A DNA stretch of 64,000 nt from assembly GCF_005239225.2 (NCBI RefSeq), contig NC_133287.1:11389493-11453492 (forward strand). The letters are read 5' to 3'. This DNA comes from Populus alba. Lineage: Eukaryota; Streptophyta; Magnoliopsida; Malpighiales; Salicaceae. The stretch's first letter is position 1, and each line of letters opens with the position of its first letter. A program made the position numbers and the translations under genes. Of the stretch, positions 35,233 through 46,125 are shown piece after piece. The notes under the pieces were generated by a model, which saw only the letters and a list, made by a program, of their open reading frames with translations, was not told the origin of the DNA and searched no databases.

Positions 35233-36030
35233 TTTTTTGCTGGAAGATAGTTTTCTTTTGAAAAATAAATTATGAGAAAGTGAATTATTTTTCGATGTTT
35301 GAAAGTGTAATGAAAAATAAGTTGGAAAACACTTTTTAGTATTTGGTTATGTCATGGAAAATGAGCTAGAAAATAACTTATTAATGTTTTATTTTTTTCA
35401 AGTTTATTAAAATAACGAGGAACAAATCTTACAAATTCAAAAGTTAGAATGAGAATGTAATTGAAAAAAAAATATAATTTTATAATTTATCTCATATAAA
35501 ATAAATAATAATCAAAATAATAGAGATAAAAAAATCTAACAAATAAAAAAATTGAAAGATAAAAAAATTAAAATAATAATAATTATCATTTCATAAATTA
35601 TTTCAAATAAAAGAATTAACAATCAAAAGAATGAGAACTAAATTTGATAGACAAAAAATTTCAATTAGAAAATGATAAAAAAAATAATCAAATAACAATT
35701 ATAAAAATAAGGATCAAATTAATATAAAAATCAAATTCTATGGGATAAAATTGAAAAAAAAAATTCAAAACAAAATATATATAGCAATCAAAAGTTTGAA
35801 GACCAAATTTGATATAATCAGTAAATAATATAATATTTTTTAATTTTTTTATTCTTTTAAAAAGTATTTTCAGTCCAAAATAAAAAAAAGAACTTTCCTA
35901 AAAATAAAATAAACTTTCCTAAAAATAAAATCAAATTTTTTTTAACTAAAAAGGGTTTTCTATTAACTAATTTTCTTAATAACAAATGAAATTAGAAAAA
36001 TTTTAAAAATAATTGTTTATATTATTTTTA
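35233..36030. mobile_element. MITE-like repeat, copy 2
   Basis: Direct-orientation homologue of 11216-12020, sharing GTGTAATGAAAAATAAGTTG, GGTTATGTCATGGAAAATGA, AATAACTTATTAAT and CAAAATATATATAGCA-type phrases. Its right end is more decayed than copy 1. It stops about 75 bases before the site II element of the Pescadillo promoter, so it may set the upstream limit of that promoter. Confidence 0.5.
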
Positions 36031-36106
36031 CGAGGCCTAAACATTATCAAAGCGACTCTCTATATAATATAATTAACGGAGTGGGTCTAAAAACTATAGC
36101 TAAGCT

Positions 36107-36194
36107 GGCCCACCTCACGCTACCTAATAAGACCCGAAGTCCATTAAACCCTAGACAAGACTTCCCTTTTCATTTACGCACACAAAAACCCTAG
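36107..36194 (+). promoter_or_regulatory. Site II element and two telo-boxes
   Basis: GGCCCA (36107-36112, a site II motif read in reverse) is followed by AAACCCTAG at 36146-36154 and again at 36186-36194. Site II plus telo-box pairs are the known signature of plant ribosomal-protein and ribosome-biogenesis promoters, which suits the Pescadillo product. The second telo-box may lie in the 5' UTR, which also carries a CTC repeat. Confidence 0.7.
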
Positions 36195-36254
36195 CAGCAG
36201 CCTCCTCCTCCTCCTCGCCTCCGCTAAGCTCAAGCTTTGTCTGTCTGCACAACC

Positions 36255-39200
36255 ATGGTTGCAAGGAAAAAGCATTACAGACCTCCGGTTAGTACTTAAC
36301 TCCCTAAACTTGACAGTTAGCAATCTACCTATATTAATTTAACCATTTTTCCATTGCAGGGTAAGAAGAAGGAAGGCAACGCTGCCAGATACGTTACCAG
36401 GTCTCAAGCTATTAAGCAGCTCCAAGTCACGCTAGGTTTTTTCCGGTAAATATGTTTTTTTTTTTAAATAAATATCAAATGTAATAAATCTTGGTTGTAA
36501 AATTAAAGTAAGGATTGATTTGGAAAAAAACTGCAGGAGGTTAAGCATTCTAAAAGGTATATTCCCTCGAGAGCCAAAGAAGAAGTTCAAGGGAAATAAT
36601 CATACTTATTATCATGTCAAGGATGTTGCTTTCCTTCAACATGAACCGTTACTCGACAAGTTTAGAGACATAAGGGCTTACCAGAAGAAGATAAAGAAAG
36701 CTGAGGCCAAGAAGAACGCTGATCTTGCCACGCTTCTTCGAACTCGGGAACCCACTTACAAGCTAGACAGGCTTGTTAGAGAAAGGTTCGTGAATTCTGC
36801 ATGCTGGCTTCGTGGCTGCTAAATGTTTTACTGTTTTTTGACGTGTTTATGCTTTTGGTTGCAGGTATCCTAAGTTTGTTGATGCGCTGAGAGACTTGGA
36901 TGATTGTTTAACCATGGTGCATCTTTTTGCAGCATTACCTGCTGTAGAGAGGGCAAAAATTGATGTGGAACTCATACATAATTGTAGGAGGTAATATTTG
37001 CCCCCCCTTTTTTTGTTTTTTAAACGATTAGGTAGGAATTCAGAGGTCTGAGTTTATAATTTTTTTGGATACCCATTAAAAGAATACTCCATCATTGTAT
37101 TCACAGCTCATGCATGTTTCAATCTGATTTTCAATCTTCTTTTGTCGCTAGATTGAGTCATGAATGGCAAGCTTATGTTTCCCGTACTTATAAATTGAGG
37201 AAGGTTTTCATTTCCGTAAAGGGCATATATTATCAGGTATGCAAGATTCTTCTTGTCGTTTTGATGAATCTGTGATTGTGCATCATGTCCTACTTACTAG
37301 TTGTTCTTGTAAACTCTGTAGGCTGAGATTGAGGGTCAAAAGATCACATGGTTAACTCCTCATGCAATGCAACAAGTTTTGCCAGATGATGTCAACTATA
37401 GTGTTATGTTAACCTTTTTGGAGTTTTATGAGGTGAGACTTTTATGAATTCAGGGTTTCACTAATTTCTGCTTTATATTTTTTCTCCTTGATTGTTTTGC
37501 ATTTGGTATCCTTTGTTTGTTAACTTTAGACCATATATATAGGAGGATTAATATGACATTAAATAAGCTTATTGAAAAAAAAGAACATCAACTGAAACCC
37601 TCTATGGATAAGGATGCATTCACTTTTTCACATGGTTTTTTCATACAGCAAGAAAGGTTAAAAGTTTTGGCTAGCTAAAGTCACATTTTCATGGCTCAGC
37701 TTGTGAAATTAATGAAAACATTGTATAATTAACTTTAGACCATATAAATAGGAGGATTAATATGACATTAAATAAGCTTATTGAAACAAAAAGAACATCA
37801 ACTGAAACCCTCTGTGGATAAGGATGCATTCGCTTTTTCACATGGTTTTTTCATACAGCAAGAAAGGTTAAAAGTTTTGGCTAACTAAAGTCACATTTTC
37901 ATGGCTCAGCTTGTGAAATTAATGAAAACACTGTATAAGTAACAACCTTGTACTCCCCTTCAGATGGCTGCCTCATAAACCAAAAGAAACTGAAGGTGCC
38001 CACTAAACTGGGAATAAGAGACAAGCTAAATCCCATTGTTGATCAACCTTTGATGTCTCAACCTATGGAAATTAGCTGATGTTTAACTTAGTACTGTTTT
38101 GTGGATAGCATTGCTTTTTCTTAGCTTGCCATTTTTTCCTGCGATTACTTATTATTTATTTGGGTGCAGACTCTACTTGGATTTGTCAATTTTAGGCTCT
38201 ATCATTCCATAAATGTGAAGTATCCACCCATTCTTGATCCCCAACTGGAAGCTTTAGCATCAGGTATGCCTTGTCTTTTCATGTAGGGAGAAACTGCCAT
38301 GTTCTGTTATGCGATGCCAATTTTGTGTTATTTATCTGTTAGTAATGTTTTTTCCTTGCCATGCTCAATGGTTTCTGTTTCTTTTGTGTACTTAACATAT
38401 CATGAACTGCTATTGATTCTGCAGATCTCTATGCACTGTCAAGATACATTGTTTCTAACTCCAGAACCTCCACCTTGGAACCCAAAGCTGCTAGTTCATC
38501 TACATCAGAGCAATTAGAGGCTCAGAAGAAGGAGATGCAGGCTGATGAGTCTGATCTAAGGCTTGCTCAACTTCAGCATCAACTTCCTTCCAATGAACCT
38601 GGTGCATTGATGCACCTGATGGAAGATGCTGGGTGTGAAAATGAAGATGATCATGATACAAAGGAGTGCAGGAGGCTCTTTAAGAATATGAAATTCTTCT
38701 TGGGTCGCGAGGTGAGATGGATTGTTCATTGCTATTACCATACTATGTTTTATTGTTGATGGGGCAGCATTATGTAATGTCCTATTTTGAAAACATACAT
38801 GTTTCTTTTTGTGGTCTAGGATTCCTGTGTTTTCTTCCGTGCTTCATTTGACAGTTTTAATAATGCTAATTTCAATACTCTGACTGTCCTTGCTCAAATC
38901 TAGGCTCTCTGCCTGAGCATAGTGTATACTAAGCACTCAAATCTTTGCTAAAATGCAGTTCTTAAGTTTCTGTTTTAAAATATCAACCAGTTATTACATC
39001 ATACACCTTTTACTTTGTTTCACTGTTGTTCAAGGTCATGTTAAATGAACATCTGAGCATGTCTATTCCTGTAAACACGATTGTACATTTACAAATTTTT
39101 GAAGTTGTGGAACCTGGGTGTCATGGAACAGACACTGTTTTGTGGAAACATATTTACTTAATCATGATAGTTTGGCCATGTATGAGGCTATTTATACAGA

Positions 39201-42200
39201 TCTGAATGACAATTCCTTATTCATCGTGTGATTGTTGGTTACTGTTTCTTCATTCAAATGGATTGGTATTGTGATAATCCCTGGGTCTTGTGCTCATGGC
39301 ATATCAGTTGTTTCTATTTTCAGGTTCCTAGAGAATCATTGCTCTTTGTAATTCCTGCTTTTGGTGGGGTTGTTTCTTGGGATGGGGAAGCTGCTCCATA
39401 TAAGGAAGCTGACCAGAGCATTACTCATCAGGTTTGTTATTTTTTACTAAACCAAGGGTGCTACATACACTTACAACACTAGCACATGCACATGGACATG
39501 CCTACTTGTTGCTAATGCTTAGAAGCATCCGCATTCATGCGAGCGTACTTTTCCTGTAATGTTTTATGGACATGAGTTTCAAGTTCCTAATTTCAGTGTT
39601 TTCATTTTTTAAGATTGTTGATAGGCCAACCCAAGGTCATAAATACCTTTCGAGAGAATATGTTCAGCCACAGTGGATTTATGATTGCATTAATGCACGG
39701 ATCATATTGCCAACTGAAGCTTATATGGTGGGAAGGTAATTTTTGGAAAAACAGTCTGAAATGCTTTTCCTTTGTTTAAGTGTGTCCCACTTCCCTATTA
39801 TTTTGATCTTATGCACTATTATGGAGCGACAAGCAGCATTCAGGTGCTATGTTCTGCAATATTGATTGCATAGATATCATATTTCACAAGGATCACTTCT
39901 TTTCCCTTGTTTAAGTGTCTCCACTTAAACAAGGGAAAAACAGTCTGAAATCCTTTTCCACTGCTTAAGTGTGTCCACTTCCCTATTATTTGATCTTATG
40001 CACTATTATAGAGTGACAAGCAGCAACTGCTTAAGTTGCTATGTTCTGTAATATTGATTGCATTTCTATCATGTCACAAATAAAACTTATTGCAGGGATC
40101 CACATTTGTTGCTACTGAAGACACAATTCTTCTATTATAGATTGCATTTATAAGGGATTGATGCTTAGTCTTTGCTTTTAATGTAAAATTTATGACTTTT
40201 TTTGACTTGATTGTTCTGCTAACAGGATTCCTCCCCCGCACCTGTCGCCTTTTGTTGATAATGATGCAGAAGGCTATATTCCTGATTATGCAGAGACTAT
40301 CAAACGCTTGCAGGCTGCTGCCAAAAATGAAGTCCTTCCCATGCCTGGAGTAGGAAAGGAAGATTTAGATGATCCTCAAAATTTGTTGGTTGAAGGTTAT
40401 ATTAGTCGAGCAGAGGCTAATGAGGCTGTGAAGACAAAGAAAAAGGTATGTATGTTGTTGAAGTAGTAGCCCTGTGGACAACTTTGATAGTGTATCAAGG
40501 AGGAAAGATTTCCTGCTGGAAATGTACCAAAAATCTACATTCCAGGTTCAATTGGTGTTGGATCTGTTGTCAGCTTGTGTGTGGAAGCATCTTATGTTTC
40601 CTATTTTATTTATAACGTGAATGATATAGGACACTGTAACTTATTGCTCTATGTCTTGAAGGAACCACCCCTTGCACCATTTCTATAAAACAATCTGTGC
40701 TAGACATAGGTAAGAAATTGATTGCCCATAATAGAGCAGGGCAACTTGCTTGTGCACTTAGTTGTTTGTGTGGTTTTGGTATGAAATATCAGAGGTGACA
40801 TTCTTGTCAATCGTACTTTCAAGTGGGCTTTCAAAACAAGGGCTCTTGGTACAATACCATTTTCTTGATATAAGAGATAGCAATGTTCTTTCTGATGAAT
40901 TTATCAATTTGTTATTAGATAGACATAGATTAATGGGTCTACTAATCATCATGCTTGGCATTTGTTTGTGGTGGAAAATTGAAACTTATTATTTGGTGCT
41001 TTTAATCGACAAAATCTGGAGTATTTGATTTCAATTGTGTTGTGAGACATGAGCTATAGCTGGTCGAAGAGAGATTCAAGTTTTCCATTCTGTGGAGTAT
41101 TGGAAGTTGGAGTTTTCTCCTCTTCTTTTGTTATGAGATGGTGAGAAGAGAGGAAAAGCCCTGCCATTGTTTTTTAAGGTGTCTTACAATATTATTGCGG
41201 AGAATAGTTGTATTTAATTTATTAATGACATCTAACAACTGGCAGCATAAAAGTCTGCCACATATTAGGCTTGAGGAACTTCCACAGCAGGAAATTTTTG
41301 TTAGAAAGTGATGTGTTCACATTTGGTTCCTGTTTTTCATTTTTCTAAGTGAATGCTATTTGCAGATCCAGTTTTGTTCTCTCTTACCCCTTCTCTCTCC
41401 ATTAGCACATGTCCTTTTGCACTGCATGGCATTTGACATAACCCCGTTTTGAATGGCAGATGGCGACTCTTGAGAAGCAGTACCATGAAGAGCTACAAAG
41501 GGAACTTCAGGGTGCCGTCATGAAGAAAAGCAAGCAGGGCTCTGAAGAGGATGCAAAGGCTAGTGAAGAGTCTGTCCCTGATCCGAAACAGATTGCTGAG
41601 GACATTGACACAATGTCAAAGTTAGGGATGTCACGTAAAAAGAGGGGCCTTCTGGAAGCTATTGAGGTAACTTTGATTAATCACCTGTTCTACTCTAGTT
41701 ATTTCTTGACGTAGCCCTGTATGGTGCAGCCAAGAATGTTTTCTTGGTGTCATTCAATGATCAATCACATTACTGAAGACTGTAACTTGATGAACCACCT
41801 TCTTATATTCATATAAACCCAGTAAATATAATTTGAAGTTTCACAAGTAAAATAATTAAACATGACAAAAGATCGGAAAATAAGGAAAAAAATTGCAATA
41901 CTTGGAATGTTGAAGCTACACATTCTCTAAACAAATGATGACCAATCTTGTGATAGGAGCACATCAATTCTTTAGTCAAAGTTTTTTTTTTTTTTTCCTG
42001 GTGATGCTATTTTTCTTTGGTCTGGTGGACATTCTCTGGATTCATGTTCTCTGATTGGCTGTTTTTGTGATCCTTGTTTCCTTCACTTAAAAGGTCTGCT
42101 GTTTCAAACAAACTTACTATTGGATGAGTACTGTTATAAGGTGGGAGAATGATTTAATAGTTAATAGGGATTTGAAAATGTCAGTTGCTGAAGGAACTTT

Positions 42201-42402
42201 GTTTTGTAGGAGAGACTTCTGTCTTTCAAGTCTTCACATTCTATCTGCATTTATCTTACAAGATGACAACATGAGAAATATGAAGTCTCGTTCATTGATG
42301 TATTTCTTCCCATTATTTTTTCAGAAAAGAAAGGAACGGAACACTGCTCGCATTAGCAAGCTGAAGGAGCGGAAGAAGAAGCTGAAAAGCTCAGAAAACT
42401 GA
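36255..42402 (+). CDS. PES: Pescadillo homologue (60S ribosome biogenesis)
   Basis: Thirteen phase-consistent GT-AG exons encode 601 aa: 36255-36287, 36360-36445, 36537-36785, 36865-36990, 37152-37236, 37322-37432, 38170-38263, 38425-38711, 39324-39431, 39614-39735, 40226-40445, 41460-41666, 42325-42402. The N-terminal pescadillo domain (about 1-280) opens with a basic segment ([15 protein letters not shown]) and has [19 protein letters not shown] and [22 protein letters not shown] domain spans about 340-433 and includes [18 protein letters not shown]. The tail is rich in Lys and Glu (coiled coil, likely nucleolar targeting) and ends [12 protein letters not shown]. Pescadillo works in the PeBoW complex with BOP1 and WDR12, in the nucleolus, to mature 27S pre-rRNA into 25S and 5.8S. 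The length is typical and no defect is seen. Introns 6 and 10 contain duplications. Confidence 0.97.
37521..37938. repeat. 209-bp tandem duplication in Pescadillo intron 6
   Basis: The unit beginning TAACTTTAGACCATAT occurs at 37521 and 37730 and ends near AATGAAAACACTGTATAA. The copies differ by only a few substitutions (for example CTATGGATAAG versus CTGTGGATAAG), so the duplication is fairly young. Splice sites are unaffected. Confidence 0.85.
39746..40082. repeat. Diverged ~189-bp duplication in Pescadillo intron 10
   Basis: AAACAGTCTGAAATGCTTTT near 39749 recurs as AAACAGTCTGAAATCCTTTT near 39938. The following CCCTATTATT, ATCTTATGCACTATTAT and ATATTGATTGCAT phrases are repeated in order. 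A perfect inverted repeat lies at the junction of the two units. Confidence 0.8.
39900..39939. repeat. 18-bp perfect inverted repeat, 4-base loop
   Basis: TTTTCCCTTGTTTAAGTG pairs exactly with CACTTAAACAAGGGAAAA around the loop TCTC. In the intron RNA this would form a strong hairpin. It sits at the junction of the two duplicated units, so it may have arisen by template switching during duplication. Confidence 0.85.
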
Positions 42403-43760
42403 AGGGTGCTGGCTTGTGAATGTGGGCACAATTGAAGGGTCGGTGGATTTTGTTACTTGAAGTTTTGTTAGCTAGTAAATTTGACTTGAGAGGTGTAAAA
42501 CTTGAACTGCCCCAATATACATTATTACATCATTTTTTTTTATTAAAAAACAAGGGTACTTAAATCAGCTAAAAAATGTAAAATCGAAATATTTTGCGCC
42601 TTTCTTATTCACTTGCTCATCAGTAATCATGTGCTTGCCGATGCTTTGGTTGACTTCTAATTAATTGAAAATAAGGGGTTAAACAGTCCTTTGCGTCCCT
42701 GGGTTAACACAACCAATTAGTTAATCAGTTTCCCTTACCAATTTAAGAGTGAATCGAGTCGCTTTACTAAATCAATCTACCGAATCCGTTCCTCACAAAT
42801 CTGAATCAAATTCTATAGCTTGTAGTGTTGTGGTTGAGCTGGATTGAGAGTGGCAAATGAATGGTGAGCGACAAGATTATTCTCTAGCAGATGGAAGGTA
42901 AAGCTGATCAGGAGTTCATTCGGCTAGAAGGCACGGGGCCTGTTCATCGCCAAGAAAAAAAAAAAATTCGTTTTTTTGGGCTGTTATAGCTAGCTCTACC
43001 TTTTATCATGTTGAACAAGTGTTCTGGACACTAGTTGATCTCTTGTATGATCCCAGCCAGCCGACGGCTAATGTGTGAAGTGAACTAAGCTATCCTAGCT
43101 TTTTTAATGTCTTAATAATAAAAACTATCCCATCTTTTATCAGTTGGAGTTGAACTTGCAACTCATGGAGAAAATAAAACAATAATACCATTTTAGAAGA
43201 CGTCAAAATTACAAGAAATGTACCTCATGGAGAGAATAAATAGCAATGCTACTCTATAATTAAATGAATGCGTGCAATTTGGTAACAGGAAGAACTGAGA
43301 GCTGTTAATTGATTTTAATCTCAATCAGCCACAACTTTCCCATGATCCAAACATGCATGTTATAGCGCAATATTCAATATCAATTTATTAAAAAAAATAA
43401 AAATAGTTGGCCAGCAAAATGTCAGTTTATTATTGTTAATATCCTTTACTTCCTCACAAGAACTAAATTTACAGCCAAAATCGAGATACAAAAAACATTA
43501 GAACTATCCTCATGCATTATTATGCATTGATTCACTAGAACTAGAAGTCATCACATAAATAAATTGACATTTGACGAAGTTGTAAAAACTTCAATTCACT
43601 TTCCATGATTGTTTGATGGACTAAATCTTTGTGCTTTGGTTGTTTTTTCGCTCTTCTACAAAATCAAATCCTCTGAAAAAGAGGAAGGAAAATTGTGGAT
43701 GAGAGGAAAATGACTTACACTTGGCATCCTTCGAGTCATACTAACTAGTTAAGAGATAAG
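42403..43760. other. 3' flank of Pescadillo and intergenic DNA
   Basis: The first ~130 bases are likely 3' UTR, and AT-rich DNA starts near 42530. The rest has no gene-like open frame. Phrases near 42660-42850 and 43010-43110 are moderately GC-rich but closed in all frames. Confidence 0.4.
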
Positions 43761-43779
43761 TTGTCTGAAGAAACAAGGA

Positions 43780-44570
43780 ATGAAATAGTAGTGTCAGTGG
43801 TGTCGTCCCGACAATTTTGTAAAATTAAGGAGGATGTGGCAGTACGAGCATATACATCATTCCCCGTTCCCTTTTTTCTCTCCTCTCTTTTCCTTTCTTA
43901 CCAAAAGTCCTGGGCTATTAGGCCTTGCCAAGTTGTTTCTTCAGGCAGCTGTTTTGGGTCTTGTAGCTCAATAGCTGCCATGTCTAGTGGTTAGAGGGGT
44001 TCCTTGTTGAGACGTCAAGGATTCCGACCAGACAATGTCGGAGGGTACTGCAACTAGGGCCAATGTCTATAAATTAAATAATAGATTAATAGCAGGCTAC
44101 CTAGCAAGACCGCCTCTCTAGGATCAGCAAGGAACCTATGGGTACCATGAAGGTGGCATAAGTTAACAATAAAACATGAATTATATTTGCGGAGGCACTA
44201 ACTAACATGTGACCCTCTTTATGATAACCATTAAAAAGACGAGTTGCATGGAGGTGATGTCTTATGAAACAAGGCATTCCGCACTAATAATTTAATAGCA
44301 TCGGGTGATGTCATGCTGACACTTCATATAACCAAGAGGGATGTGGTAGCATGAGCATAAATATTATTTGGTATTTATCCAAAAGTTTTGGGTTGTAGGG
44401 TAGTTGTTTAGGGTTTTATGATCTATAGAGGTTACCAAACAACACTCATCTATTCTACTATTTTCACCTAATGATTTAAAAAAACTTTCAGTGTTATGAG
44501 TGGTTCCTCGTTTAGAGGTTAAAGATTCTAACTAGATAATGTTGTAGGGGGGTAAGAGCTAGTAAGGATT
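43780..44570. repeat. Two diverged direct repeats with tRNA-like text
   Basis: GGATGTGGCAGTACGAGCAT at 43831 is echoed by GGATGTGGTAGCATGAGCAT at about 44339. CAAAAGTCCTGGG... and GACAATGTCGGAGGG are likewise echoed by CAAAAGTTTTGGG and GATAATGTTGTAGGGG. The phrase CTAGTGGTTAGAGG (43985) followed by CAAGGATTCCGACC (about 44018) resembles pol III A and B boxes, suggesting a SINE-like or tRNA-derived portion. No intact tRNA could be folded from it. Confidence 0.4.
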
Positions 44571-45074
44571 CTTGTTGAAGATGATAGATTAGACGAACTT
44601 CTAACCAATTAATATCAATCACTATCCTAATACTACAACTAAGGCTAATATCAATAGAGGATTAGCAAGGAACCAAAGTGTATCATGCATAAAAGATATA
44701 GATATTTGTTTCATTATGTCTATTTAAGTATGGATATAGACTCCCCGTTAGAAGATTTGTCAAGGATGTATTCTTCACTTATAAAATGTGTTTTAGCCAA
44801 CTACATATAAATGGTTGGCTAATCCTTTTTACATTCTAAAAATTCATGAAACATCTTTGAAAGACTCTGGAGGTATTAAAATTTTTTTGTAAGTTACTAG
44901 GGCTGTGTTAAGGGACCTTTGGGATGCCCTAGTTGTAAACCTTTTATTGGCTTTCCAATGGTCCCTTCAAGGAGTTTTTTCAAGGAAAATTAAATTCTAT
45001 TAAAACAATGGAAGGGAGAATGTATTATTATTAATTACACAAGACTTATCTCCCTTTATAGTCCACAAGAAGTT
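44571..45074. other. Intergenic, nothing recognised
   Basis: Moderately AT-rich sequence before the LTR start at 45075, with no open frame above 60 codons and no recognisable motif. Confidence 0.35.
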
Positions 45075-46125
45075 TGATACGATCCAGTTTTGCGTAATTG
45101 TGCATTCTTTCTAGTTTTGGGTTATCGAGCATAACTCTCATTCTAATCATTAGATCAAACTGAAATCTTACCTAGAGTTTCCATACATTTTTACATTGAG
45201 TTAAAATATCAAGTCAATTGAAGTTCGATAAGGTCTTGAGATACAGGTTCGTAGATGTAATACAAATTTTGTTATTTATTGCCTTTTTAACTTGTGAATT
45301 TTCTATTAGGAGAGGATTCTTTACCTAATAATGCAAAGATATCCATTAACTAATTTTATGAGTTTTCTTAGTTCTCAAATGATCTTTAATTGGTAACAAC
45401 ATAGTTTTTAAGTGTGGCAAGAATTTCTTTAATGTTTCAAAATTGTTTTTAATAAGAATTTTTTTATTTATTTAGCTACACAAGAAAATGAGGGCTGATG
45501 CTATTTAATGAAAGAATGTTTTAAAAGCTTACATATTTTACAAGAAAACTAAGGGGTAATAGCTATTCCAAAGATTTCCATGCTTATTTGAGAGAGTTGA
45601 AATTGGTTTTGAGTTGATTTTTTTCTATTACATAATTTTATGGTAACAAGCGTAATTATTTATCCGACTATTGGACTGAGTTGAAATTTTATCAATATTT
45701 TTTAGAGGTCTTGTTTTATATTGGGTTAAAATTTCAGACCAATTGAACATAGATAATGTTTAGAAGAAACTGTGCAGGAATTGCATTATTTTTCTAGTTG
45801 ATTTAAGATTCTTTTTTCTACCTAGACTAATACTCTTTTATTATTTTTAAACTTATTTAGGATGTTTTTACCTAGCATAAACAAGGTTATTTAGCTTGAA
45901 CTTAGATTTTTTTTTTAAGCCATAGATTATTGAAAAAAATTGGTGTTTTGTTTGAAGCAACACGTTCTTCTTTTTATTTAAACAAAGAGCAATCAAACTT
46001 ATCAAAGTATAACTAACTTTGTGGTATTCTTCCTCATACGTCTTGTTCAAGATTCCCTAATCATTGGTTAAAGGTTCATTCAAATACTGTTGGTACCTTG
46101 GTTCAAGTAATCATTATGTCACACT
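45075..46125 (+). mobile_element. LTR copy A
   Basis: It starts TGATACGATCC, like the minus-strand LTR at 1370, and aligns in order with the second copy at 50.1-50.96 kb (GCAACATAGTTTT(T/C)AAGTGTGGCAA..., CAAGAAAACTAAGGGG) and with the reverse complement of 2145-2791 (AGGTTATTTAG..., TCAAACTTATCAA..., CTTTGTGGT). A decayed primer-binding-like CTTATCAAACTTGATTTTTAG-type stretch follows near 46130. The 3' border is approximate. Confidence 0.55.

Noticed and set aside
37237..37321. Possible intron-encoded C/D snoRNA in Pescadillo intron 5 (TTGATGA)
   Set aside because: The C box lacks the expected purine and no paired terminal stem with a D box was found.
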